Source of the DNA: Calocera cornea HHB12733
Lineage: Eukaryota; Basidiomycota; Dacrymycetes; Dacrymycetales; Dacrymycetaceae
DNA: 64,000 nucleotides
NCBI GenBank assembly: GCA_001632435.1
Contig: KV423937.1
Location: 124,001-188,000, forward strand
Direction of reading: 5' to 3'
Both the position numbers and the translations under genes were made by a program. Every line of letters starts with the position of its first letter. Position 1 is the first letter of the stretch. Shown here in pieces: positions 34,649 to 45,490 of the stretch. Below the pieces are notes generated by a model that saw only the letters and a program-made list of their open reading frames with translations, did no database searches and was not told the origin of the DNA.

Positions 34649-35788
34649 CTACGGGGCCGGCACTTGGTTGTGATCGTGTGGATGGAGATGGTCGTGCACG
34701 TCCTTGTGGTTGTACAGCAGATGCGGGATGATGGTGTGCCTCTCCATCGGCCTGAGCGAATTATAGTGCTGCCCCTCACGCGTCAGCACCTCACCCGTGC
34801 CCCATGAATCGTGTGATGCGCACCTCGCCCAGGCCGTACATCCTCCGATGGTAGCTGATATGCGCCACGGGCCACTGGCCATGCCCATGCCCATGCGGGT
34901 CGTCGCTCGGGCGTGTCTTGACGACGCTGGGCGTGCCCCCCTGCACGACGTCGATCTCGACCCCGTACGCCTTTGCGAGGGCGAGGAGCTCCGGCTGCCC
35001 ACCCCACTGCGCGGTGCTGTCGATGTTCCCACAGTACCGCTCAAACTGCTGGGCCGTCATCAGCCCGTCGTCCGTCGCGCCCTGCCCGTCCTCGCCCTCC
35101 ACACTGGGCAGGAAGGGCAGGAAGTCGTCCGGGTGCGCGCGCATGTACTGCGCAGCCGCGTGCCGCGTCGTCTCCGGCCTGGCCTCCGCAGCGGGGAGGA
35201 GGCCGAGGAGGTGCAGCTGGTCCGCGACGGCGGTGAACATGCAGTTCCCGTCCGGGGGGCACTCCCACAGCTCGAGGTGCGCCCGGAAGCACACGGCGCG
35301 GATGGCAGTCTCCTCGGCGCGCGCCTCGTGCTCGAGCCGCGCGTCGGCGCCGGCGTCCACGGGCGCGTACGAGGCCGCGAGCGCCTCGGCCTTGCGTGCC
35401 TGTGGGGTGGGGATGGTCAGCCTGCGCGCGACCCGAGGGACGCAAGTAGCAGGTATGGGGAGGGAGAGGGAGAGGGACCCACCTGCCGCGCCTTGAACTT
35501 GTCCTTGCTGCTGAGCTTGCGCCCCCCCGCGCCCTTGGCGTCCACCTCGGCCTGCTGGCTCGCTGCGACCTCGCCGAGCACCTGAGCGCCTTCAGCCTGC
35601 GCGCTCCCGTCCTTCGCTTCCATCTGTGCCATCAGCTCGTCCAGCAGGTCCTCGCCGCCCGAGGCGCCCGCGCTGTCCGTCCCTGTGCTCTCGGCCAACG
35701 GCGGGGCATGGCCGTTCGCGAGCGGCGGGGAGGTGGTGGGCGGAGAGAACATTTTGGTGATCTTCTTGCGGTTCTTTCCCCCTGCCAT
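34649..35788 (-). CDS. OTU-family deubiquitinase (OTUD6-like)
   Basis: Exons 35788-35483, 35399-34824 and 34768-34649 give 333 residues. A disordered N-terminus with a basic start (MAGGKNRKKITKMF) and coiled helix leads to the OTU core: ECPPDGNCMFTAVADQLHLL contains the catalytic Asp and Cys, and HYNSLRP near the C-terminus gives the catalytic His. ELLALAKAYGVEIDVV and WPVAHISYHRR complete the fold. OTUD6 proteins remove ubiquitin and are linked to translation. The His-rich C-terminus (HDHLHPHDHNQ) is unusual and of unknown use. Large shadow frames exist on the plus strand because of the very high G+C third positions. Confidence 0.92.
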
Positions 35789-36533
35789 GTGTCTATATCA
35801 AGCAGAACGAAGGGAAGATGACAAGATGCTGAAAGAGATGAGCGAGAGGGTGATCACGCGTGCGTGGTGGTCGGGAGGAGAGTGCGGTGACAAAGTCAGC
35901 GTAGGGGTCCCGCCTCGGCTACGTCACGCCGCGGGCGCCTGGGCGCCTCCCAGAAGCGAAGCGCGCGCCAGAAACCCGCCCCGCACCGCCGGTTCTGCCG
36001 CACATGCCCAGCAGCCGCACAATCACCCGGCCTGTTTCTCTCCAGCCGTTCGTCTCTGTGCATTGCAGCCCCGTCGGCCGATGTGCGCAATTCCGTGCCG
36101 ATGCGCGCGCCGAGCTGCCTTTTCCGGAGGTGCGGCCAGTCACCTGCCTGCACCGGTCTCTCAAGGGCAGTGCAACGCTCCGGCATCCCCTCCAGGGTTC
36201 GACCAACACCGAAGCGCGTGCCGTGTCCGTCAGTTCGTGGCGACGGCCGCGGTGGGCACTGCGCCTGCACACGACCGATCGCCACCCTCCTTAGTAGGCC
36301 ATGGCCTTGCCAAACGTTGCTCCATTTCCCGCCGGATTTCGGCCTGCCCGGAATAGCCATGGATCAACGCATTGCCACCTGTTGACCCACTCGCCCGCGC
36401 AAGGCATATAAGGCGCCCGCCGTGGAGCGTCTCTTTCTGCCAACGACCTGCTTCTGCTTTCTGACTGCCCACCACCACCACCACCACCCCGTACCCACCC
36501 CGCTCGTATTCGCCCTTCACCCACGAGACAGCA
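35789..36533. promoter_or_regulatory. divergent upstream region OTU gene / SPFH gene
   Basis: 745 bases without a supported gene. TATAAG at 36407-36412 stands about 122 bases before the SPFH ATG. A CCA/CCACC-rich microsatellite runs at about 36467-36490 in the putative 5' UTR. The stretch between 35890 and 36300 is very G+C-rich and holds overlapping ORFs on both strands with no similarity that I recognise. Confidence 0.45.
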
Positions 36534-38527
36534 ATGGACGCCCGCTCAGAGTTTGACGGCACCACCGTGATGGGCGCGAACGACGACCTGCGCCTCTCGG
36601 GCGAGAAGGGCTTCTCCTCCTCCCCCTCCGGGAACAGCAAGGGCAAGATCCCCACTCCCGAGGCCGACGCCGCGGCGCCGCCCGCCCTCGTGCCCTTCGT
36701 GAACACGATCGAGTACCTCGACCAGGTGCGTCCTCCCTCCCGATCTGTGCAGCCAGCCGTACATTGACCAGGCTCGCAGCACCGTCCCTTCTTCGTGCGG
36801 TGCCACGAGGACGGGCTGATCCCCGCTCTCGAGAAGCTCAACGCGCAAATCATCGCCGCCGGGCACCCTCCTCTCCTGAGCAAGATGTCGCCTATGGACT
36901 TCGGGCGCGAGATCTCCCCCGGGCAAATCGGGCTTATCAACCGCGCGGGCTGGCCGGAGCTGCTCACCAGGCCCGGGAAGTACGCCGGCTTCCCCTTCCG
37001 CAACTGGTGGGCGAGGCGCTTCGAGGGCCGCCAGGGCGTGTCGGACGCGGTGATCCAGTTCCAGGGCCTGACGTGCGTCCAGGTGTCGCAGAACCAGGCT
37101 GCGGTCGTCTCGGACCCGCAGAACCAGATCTTCGTTATTAGGTCTGGCGGGTTCGTCGCACTCGCCCTGCAGGGGAGCTATGACGTGCTCGCGGTCGTGG
37201 ACCAGACCCATCTCCAGACGGCGATCAAGGACAACATGACGGGGCAGGTGCTGGGGCACATGCAGGAGGTGCACATGTCCAGCGCCCTGGGCAGGGGCGA
37301 CAAGGCCAAGCACCAGGACTACGTCGTCGCCACCTTGTACGCGCGTTTTCCAGCCCTGGTGAAGGTGGTACTGACCCCTTGGGCAGCCTCAACATCCCCG
37401 CGAACAACTGCGCCATCCTCCAGCGCGGGGACGAGCTGCAGCAGATCCCCGCCGGGCAGCACGTGATCACCAACCCCAACGTTCGCCCTCTCCTTTTCTC
37501 CCTCCTTTCTGACGCGCACTGACCCCCCGCACGCAGGTGACCTACCGCGCCCTCTTCACCCGCGGCGAGTGCCAGATCGAGATGCCCGCCAAGGACATCA
37601 TGACGAAGGACCAGGTGCCGGTGTCGCTCACCATCTACCTCAAGTGGCAGCTCGAGGAGCCGCTCAAGCTCACCGGGCACGGCTATGTCAGCCCGTACGA
37701 CGCGCTGCGGGACAAGAGCCAGTCGATCCTCACCCAGATCGTCGCGCATCGTACGTACACCCACACGCCCTGGCCCGCGGGCGAAGTACTGATGTGGCTT
37801 CGCGTGCAGTCGAATACGCATCCATGGTCAAGTCCCGCACGCTCGGCCCGGAGATGGAGGAGCACCCGGGCGACTCGACGGCCTTCCTCGACTCGCTCCG
37901 CGCGCGCGCGATGGACGACTTGCACCTCGCCGCACTCGAGTACGGCATCGTGCTCAAGGACCTGGCCGTCATCGACCGCAAGTTCAAGGGCGAGATCGCC
38001 GCCACCATGGACCACCTCACGCGGAGGGCGCTCGAGGCGCAGGTTGAGGCTGGTGAGTCGCCCTTACTCCCGTACGTTGGAGGACGCGTGCTGACGCTGC
38101 GCCAGCCAACGTGGACAGGGAGAACTCGAACCGCGTCAAGAAGCAGGAGGGTGAGCTGCAGGTCGCCCAGGTGCAGGCTAGGCAGCGGCAGACCATCGCC
38201 GACGGCGACGCCTACACCGTCGTCGCCAAGGCCAAGGCCGACGCCCAGGCGTCCGCCATCGCCGCCGAGGCCAAGGCGCAGTCGATCCGTATCCAGGCCG
38301 CGGCAGAGGCGGACGCGATCAAGATGAAGGCGAGGGCGGTGGCGGAGATCGAGGACGCGTTCGCGAGGGAGGTCGAGCTCAAGCGGCTCGAGATCCAGCG
38401 CGTCGCTGCGTTCGGAAACAAGGCCGTCTTCGTGCCTGCTTCGGAACCGGGCATGGGCAGCAATATGAGCAACGCCATGACTATGGGCATGGCTGCGGGC
38501 ATGGGCAGGGATATCAGGCCCTCATAG
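36534..38527 (+). CDS. SPFH / band-7 domain protein
   Basis: Exons 36534-36725, 36780-37336, 37387-37480, 37537-37750, 37810-38052 and 38106-38527 give 573 residues. The first 230 residues contain no clear signal peptide. The band-7 core follows: LNIPANNCAILQRGDELQQ, TRGECQIEMPAKDIMTKDQV, PVSLTIYLKWQLEEPLKL and YDALRDKSQSILTQIVAH. The C-terminal third is an Ala/Lys/Glu-rich helix (KAKADAQASAIAAEAKAQSI) typical of stomatins and flotillins, ending in a Met/Gly-rich tail. Proteins of this superfamily scaffold membrane microdomains. The exact subfamily is uncertain. The donors GTACGC (37337) and GTTCGC (37481) are the weakest in the gene but keep phase. Confidence 0.85.
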
Positions 38528-38721
38528 AACTGACTGTAAAGCGTCTTCTGTGATCTTACTAGATACCCCAATACCCGCGTTACTATATGTACACGCGCGC
38601 GTCGACTCGGTCTCAATTGTACAGCATGGTATGATAATGATGATACAGGATGTGTAATAGGCGCACAAGGGTATCAAGCACAGAAACACTGCGATGAGCA
38701 TACACTAGCCCCGGACCCACC

Positions 38722-40554
38722 TCACGGATCACCCCGTCGCCGCTTCGTGGACTGATCCTTGGTCATATACACGCAACTGAAGTCAGACACGAGTATGGCC
38801 ATCTTCTGAGCGAGCTCGTGGTCCACCTTCGGACATCCATCGATGATCATAGACTTGATAGGCAGGATCTTCGTCTGCACCGGCTTCGCTTCTCCGATAT
38901 CGATGTCGATCGGTTCGGTGTCAGGAGGAGGCAGGTGCGAGCGGACGAGGCGGAGAAGTGGGCTGCCAGTGATGCGCGGACTGTGCGAAAAGTTGACGTG
39001 CTGCAGCTGCGGCCAAAGCGGCTTCTCGGCGAGATCCTCGATGAGCGCATTGCTGAGCTCTGCGCTGCGCACGATCTGGAGCTTGTTGAGGTTCGTAAAT
39101 CGGGGGAGGGCCTCGCGCAGCCCGCGCTCGGGCAGGCCACATGCGGAGAGGGAGATTTCGGTGAGCGCAGAATCGTTCATCTTCAGCGTTGAGAGGAGCT
39201 CGGCGGCGTTCGTCCGACTGCAGTTGTCCATGCGTAGGGCCTGTAACGAGGGGACTTCCATATTCTCCGCGAAGGAGAGCCAGTTACCAGGGCCCAGGAG
39301 CTCCATGCTCTCCAGGTTGGGGAGGACTAACGCCTCGTCCGGATCTCCAGAGACGTCCGTCCCGGACGAGGGGATTGGGCTCTTAAGTGACAGTGTCCGC
39401 AGGTTGGGCAGATCGGAGATGAGTCGGCGATACATGGCTGCTGGTGCTGCAGCTGGCCATATGGACTTGAGCACAAGTACCTCTAGCGTCCGACTTGCGA
39501 GTTCGGTCGGGACGCGAACATAACCTCCCAGCTCGAGGCACCGCAGAGATGTGAATGCTGGGAGGCTGAAGCTGCTGCTGCCCTGTGGGTTCTTGAGCGA
39601 TACGTGAAGACTCAGCTCTTGCAGCTTGTCGACCGCTGGTGCGGGCAAGTTGCCGAATATCGTATCCCGGAGAGTTTGAGGAATGTTTAAGTCCAGACGA
39701 ATGGGATTGCCGTGCCCAACAATTCGAATCAGATCGGTGAACCACTCCTGTCGGTCCGCCGCAAGCGAAAAGTCGTTGCGTATTCGAAGGTCAGTGCATC
39801 GAGAATGCGATCGCTTCAGCCAGGTGGCAGCCTTCAATTCGGGTTTATGTCGTGTGAGGATGAGAGTCGACCATAGCCTTGAAATCGACAGCGCGGTCTC
39901 CCGCCAGCGGTGACATACGTGCGACGCGATGACTGGTGCAGCGATATCCTCCTCCATCCACTCTGCGAAAACAATGCTGAGGAGCTCGTACGGTAGCTTC
40001 TGCATGTGACACATCAGCGATGTTAGGGCAGTATCCCGGGCTTCCATTGCAGCGATAGCTTCAGCTCGAATCGCCGCTAGCTCGACACGTCGTCGTTTCT
40101 CGAATGTTGGTAGTCGTTCCTCGGCCATATTGCATGCGTCTATAGAGCGCTCCATCTTTCCGAGTCGTAGGAAGAGGCGGGCAGCTCGGATGTAGCCCTT
40201 TAAAAGCCTCGTGAGACAGGGGCGTCCCTAGGCGATGGAGCAGTCTTGCGGATATTGCGCACCTTGGGCTGCTCAGGAGAAAGCTCGACGACCTTCCTCG
40301 CATCTTTCAGTGCCTCCTTGTGCATTCCCAGCCTCTCGAGGGTCGCCGCACGCGCATCGAATAGTTGATGAGACCTTGGCTCGCGTTCGATGCACTGATT
40401 GTGGATGAGACAGCATCAGCGGGGCCAAAGATGAGTGAACCTTCCCACGTACCGCAGTGAAGCCAGCCAGCGCATCGTCCAGCTTTCCCGCCTTGAACAG
40501 AGACAGTGCAGAGGTGAATGCCTCCTGTACGTGCACAGGAGGCATGGCAGGCAT
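38722..40554 (-). CDS. TPR / F-box / LRR protein (Pof3/Dia2-like architecture)
   Basis: Exons 40554-40453, 40394-40263 and 40197-38722 give 569 residues. The N-terminus is a three-TPR block: FTSALSLFKAGKLDDALAGF, RSHQLFDARAATLERLGMHK and GYIRAARLFLRLGKMERSID. Then comes an F-box (MQKLPYELLSIVFAEWM, ASHVCHRWRETAL, SRLWSTLIL) and about nine leucine-rich repeats, such as LPNLRTLSLKS, LPNLESMELLGPGN and FTNLNKLQIVRSAELS. The two upstream exons encode the TPRs and are easy to miss since the last exon alone is an open frame of 477 residues. TPR-F-box-LRR order is that of fission yeast Pof3 and budding yeast Dia2, SCF ligase subunits acting in replication and genome stability. Orthology is inferred from architecture only. 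Confidence 0.85.
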
Positions 40555-40682
40555 CGTGATGCGTCTTCTCCTGAGAGGTGACGCGCAATGACCGACGCGA
40601 CGTCCATCCCCAGGTCGGAGCACGTGTCTGGGTCAGGTCACGTGAAAGGCACGCCGCAAATCGACAAAAAAAATTCATGCTT

Positions 40683-40762
40683 AGCAGGAACTAGTCTTGA
40701 TCTAGTGACCTCAGGGTTTCAAGAAATATGAGCCCTGCGCGCTTCCGCTGCGCCACCCTGCT
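40683..40762 (-). tRNA. tRNA-Met (CAU, elongator type) with a short intron
   Basis: On the minus strand, acceptor AGCAGGG pairs with TCCTGCT with one G.T pair. The D stem is GCGC/GCGC and the anticodon stem is CAGGG/CCCTG around CTCATA, with anticodon CAT. After position 37 there are about nine extra bases (TTTCTTGAA) before A38, the standard place for a nuclear tRNA intron. The T arm is ACTAG/CTAGT. The gene ends about 200 bases from the PAN2 stop. Confidence 0.88.
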
Positions 40763-40965
40763 GCATTCTACCCTTTCACCGCTACCAAGTTATATGACCA
40801 TTACAATCTGGCTGATAACCGAGACAGTCTCCGGAATCCTGTCAAACAATCCGTAATACCCGGCCGTACGTAAAATAATTCATTCCAGCTGGCGCCCATA
40901 AACCATACATAGCATGCGAAAAGCGGACTAGACTACACGTGCGCCTTGGTTGTTGTACATTGCTG

Positions 40966-43900
40966 CTACTGTTCGCTTGGTTGCTTACTCCTGGGCGTCC
41001 GATTGTTGGGCGACAAGACCGTACGCGTTCCATAAGGATGAGAAGAGAACCGCGGCGGCGGCGGTGGGGTGCGAGGGGGTGGGGTGCGGTCCCGCTCCCC
41101 TATCAGCACCTTATGTGTTCCGTAGGCGGTCGATGAGCGGAATCGAGGCGGTGTGGGAAAAGCACCGCCCTTGTGTGACAAGGACGAGTTGGGACTCGCG
41201 GTTTGGTTGCGGGGGATTTGGGGAGAGCTCTGCCGTGTGGGATTGGCAGAAATCACCTCGGGCATACCTCCGGCTGCTGTGATAGTAGGGGCTGAGGACT
41301 GAGGGACAGGTGCTGCGACCTCCTCCGGTACTTTGAAGTTCTGATCGCGCGTCAGCTGACGAGGCTATTCCAAAAGGCAGAAAGTATCACGCACGAGTTC
41401 TCTCCCCTCCGATGCCAGCCGATCCAGGAGCTCATCAAACTTGCCTTCCGCTTCCAGTAACATGTACGCCTTGTACAGCATCAATGCAGTGCGAGCATCC
41501 TCGATGGAGTCGTGATTTCCGGTTTGGATATTGCCTTTCAGGAGGAACCATGCTAGGAAACGGAGGCTGATCTTGCGAGACTTGTTCCTCAAATGGTATA
41601 GGGATACCGTGTCAATGACTTGATCTGGGGGAACAAAGATGTCTGCCGGATGTTAAGAACGTCCGATCAGATCCTGGCTGTACAACTTACTGATGATCCG
41701 CCAATCCTGCGCAAGACCATGTCCCACGAATATACAACCAAGGTCAACAAGTAATCTGATCTTCTGGTACACAGTCTTCAACGGAACAACGGTGTGCTTA
41801 GACACGGCAGGGTCCAAGTCACCAGCTGAAACGCATAGCATCAGACCACGTCATCAGAAGACAGACAGATGCACGCACGCTCAATGCCGGAGAACTGGGT
41901 AACGTAGTCGTAAATGGGCTCAAGAATTTGGACATAATCGTCGATGAACGGTACGCCTTCCTTCGGACCGTCACCTCGAACCACTGACACGCGTGCCAGG
42001 GAGAATCGGTTGGGTCGCAGAACCTTTCGGAACTGATCTGATCGCGCCTCCACTTCCTCCTATCGTTGCAACCAGATTAGGACTAACATTTGCTGTGTTG
42101 CGGCATCATACCTTTTGCATCTGAACGAACTCTGTGTCAATCGCGACCAACGTACCAGGGGTCGGGATCTCGTTCCAGCCAAGAATGTCATGCATGATCT
42201 TGGTTGGATCGCGATGCCTCCACACAAAATCAGTATCGCAGTGACCCCGATAAGCGATATGCATACCACGACAGACAAATGTCCTCAGTGAGAATGGTAG
42301 AATCCACTTTCATGGGGAGAACGCTGAGATCAATGACGGCATCCTTGTCCGTTCGCTCAAACCACAAGATGGTCGGGACCTTCCATGTTCCCGGGAAGCT
42401 CAGAGCGTCGCGCTCCGGTATATTCTGCACAGAGAAATCGTTGAAGATGTACCAAGGACTGTCGGTGGGCTCTCTGGCTTGGTTGTCGGGCACTAAGGAT
42501 GTTGCACGTCAGTCTTCGACTCGTGATCTTCTGTCCAAACTGGTACCTTTGATGAGAGCCACTAAATGGGAAGTTCCCTTGTCGGTCTTGACTTGACAAA
42601 TCAAACCCTGTAACAAAAGATAAGACGGAGTGCGTGACAGTGGGCTCCGACATACTCGGAGCTCGTATTCCACCTCGACATCGACCGCCTCGCTTCCCTC
42701 ATCTACAATGCTCTCCACCTTGGCAGTGACCTTGCTCTTCAAGAATCTCTCGCCCTTGCGTCCATCTGCCCAATAGCTGGCGTTGTCCGGCGACTGTGCA
42801 GCCGCATTGATGGCCAGTGTTGGTGGCAGACTGCGCCCGTGCAGTACACGCCTGGACCCGCTGATTGTGACATTTCGGCAACTTGGACAAGTACCCTTGT
42901 ACGTCATATTGCGGGTGAGAGATGATGAAAGAATTGACTGGAAATCATTCGCTGGGGATGGTTCGTTTGACAGACCCTGAACGAATGTCAGCCCCGGCTC
43001 AGTTAATATTTGCACGCCTTACCTTCCGCGGGTAGACGAGATCCACGACGTGAGAAATGCCCTCTTTCGTGCTCGTCGCCCTGCATTGAAGACATGTGAC
43101 TACGGTGGTTGTGTTCAGCCCAGTCAATTGGGTGACAGGGGAAGATGTCAAAGGATGCCCGCGCAGGTCCTCGCACAGTGCCGGGTTCTTGCCTGGTTTC
43201 CTGTCTGATTCGGTCGTCATTTGATCGAGAAGGAAGCGCTGGAAAGTCTGAATGAGAGTGCCGTAATCCGTCGTATTGTCCTGATAGTCCGACTCGACCA
43301 GACCCAGCGCATTGGCTAGACACGGTCAATAAAGCTTAAGGAGGATTGAATGTGACCTACCTTGCGGGAACGAACTGAGCGCCTTGCAGAAGTTGCCCGA
43401 ATGACAGTTTACACCTTCTGCATCGTCCAGATTCTTGCATGCAAAGCCGACCTCACAAAGTAGACACTGCTCCCTAGGACAGGGCGATGCAATGTGGGAC
43501 TGAGCAACTTTGCGGATGGGTTCGGTAAAGAACAGCATCTGCAGCAAAGCGTTGGTATAGCAATTCAGAATATGGGTTTCCAATCCACTGTATGGCGTTC
43601 GGTTGTACCGACTGTACTGGATTAGCCCGTACCACACTCTACAAACATGGAGACGTACTCGAAGTCGAAGTCCTCGACACCGAAATGTGAGTATTCGATG
43701 TCTACCTTGCGGTAGTGCTTGGGGATCTGGTCATCTTGCCCATCTGTAATGGGCGACGATGCCTGGCCGGAATATGTCAGCAATTGACGCGCAGTCTCGG
43801 CGTTAAACACGTGCCTCAATAGCTCCTCGTTTCGCTCGTTCGCTCTTGAACTTCCCTTGCTTGGTCTCTTCCTTCTTCGCCACCACATTTCGCCGGCCCT

Positions 43901-45287
43901 TCAGCTCGCGAGGTAAGGATGCCCAACCAACGAAATCGACGACCTTCATCGACGACAATACTTGAGCAGGAATCTTTGGAGGCGGATAAAGTAGTTCGAC
44001 CCCTGGGGCGAATGTGGTTGTTAATCTTGACAAAAGTGGGGTGTTCCAATAGGGCATTCCAATCATATTAAGTGGTCTGTTTCATCATCAGCATGCGCTA
44101 CCAAGCTACCGAGCATATAGACGCACGTGTCATCTTCCCAATGGATCTCAGGAAGCGGCTCAGGAATGTCAGGGACCTCGCCAGGCATGCCATTGTGGCC
44201 ATTGAAAGGTACACGCTCATCCTCCGCGGTCGATGTGATCAAGTGCACGAGACCCTCGGCATCTCCAAAACCCAAGTACGTGCCGTTGGCGGAGATCGCA
44301 CTCGTCGTCAAATACGACGCAATATCAAGCTGTTTGATGTTCAGAAATGAACTCAACAGGAGTGCATGCTTCGAACCTGATGGAACTCTCCATTGTCATT
44401 CTGGTTACTGATATCAATGCTGTGGACAAGGCCCGTCCCTGATGCCATGAATATCATGGTGGAACGGTTAGGATGAACATTGATGAATGCCGGGGATGTG
44501 AAGGGGATGGGCGATAACGGTCGAAGGTTTCGCAGGTCGTACAGCTTCACCATGGGCTCTGGAAATGCTCTGCCTTGTCTATCCTATGATCAGTTCGCTG
44601 AGGGCGCATACAACGCACGCACGCACCTCATGCTGAGCCCGACGGAGAACGTGAAGTTTCCGCTTGTCTCCAGACATTGAACAGCACCATTGTGAGCCTT
44701 GACCTCTGCCGTGCTGTGCACGATACCCCGAGCTTGACGTAGGTCATAGGTACGCAAGAAGCCATCCGTAGCACCTGTAATCAAGATACCTGTAGAAGAA
44801 GTCCGCATCTGGGTTATCGGCGCCGTTGTGGGGATCTGGCGAGATATGACTTCGACAGGCAGGGACAGCTCCTGAATCGCGCTCGCCGTCGCAAGTAGGA
44901 GTCCCGTTGATGCTGTCGGGTGACTCGTGAACGTGGACAAGGGCAGCATAGACCTTGATCAATCTCTTAGTACTCCTCTGAGTGGTCTAGAGGAACAACG
45001 TACCTATAGTACCACCGGCTCGCGCCGCCACGCGTTCTACCGCCCACTCCGGCGCTGCACAGGCTCCGAATCTCCTTGTCCGTGACGATGATTCTTTGGA
45101 TGCCCGGGGGTGGAGTTGGATTGCCCGTCAGAGGATAACGAACCTCGGAGGGTTCTAGGCCATTGTAGCACGAAACGATTCCGGAATTGGAGCCCGACCA
45201 TAACGTGTCCGAGAATGGGTCGAAAGCGAGGGCCGACACGGGCTCCGGTGAGAGGCTCAACGGTGGGATTGTGTGATAGGTCGACAT
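40966..45287 (-). CDS. PAN2: PAN2, catalytic subunit of the PAN2-PAN3 poly(A) nuclease
   Basis: Sixteen exons give 1190 residues: 45287-45004, 44953-44627, 44578-44377, 44329-44127, 44076-43811, 43743-43655, 43616-43361, 43315-43023, 42976-42656, 42607-42547, 42492-42267, 42217-42112, 42059-41879, 41825-41691, 41642-41395 and 41340-40966. A WD40 N-terminus (LAFDPFSDTLWSGSNSGIVS, EVKAHNGAVQCLE) leads to the UCH-like pseudoprotease (SGLETHILNCYTNALLQML). The RNase T-type exonuclease follows, with DEDDh residues in LVAIDTEFVQMQK, CIFVGHGLAQDWRIIN and HDSIEDARTALM. It trims poly(A) tails in the cytoplasm with PAN3. The last exon adds a Pro-rich tail of 124 residues. The exon 5/6 junction is the weakest: the acceptor at 43744 was chosen for phase. 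Confidence 0.93.
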
Positions 45288-45490
45288 CCTGCCGGTTCCT
45301 CGCAGTAGCCGACTATATCAAGCACCGATGAGAGCTATGCAAAGCGATTGGACAATCCGAGTCGTTAGGACGCCATCACTGCGTCTGAGAACGTAGGTGA
45401 AGTCGATCGATGTGGTCGTCGATGAGGTGGCGATCGACCTTGAGACGTCCCTCACCGTCTACGCGCGTCGCGGTCGACCACGATACCGGT

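Noticed and set aside
34797..35585. 262-residue plus-strand frame
   Set aside because: It is antisense to the OTU deubiquitinase and lacks any motif; it is due to high G+C.
36230..37313. Two long minus-strand frames over the SPFH gene and its promoter
   Set aside because: They overlap well-supported SPFH exons, and neither resembles a protein family.
45410..45490. Longer N-terminus for the FMO
   Set aside because: The open frame upstream begins only with GTG, and the FAD motif starts right after the ATG at 45491.
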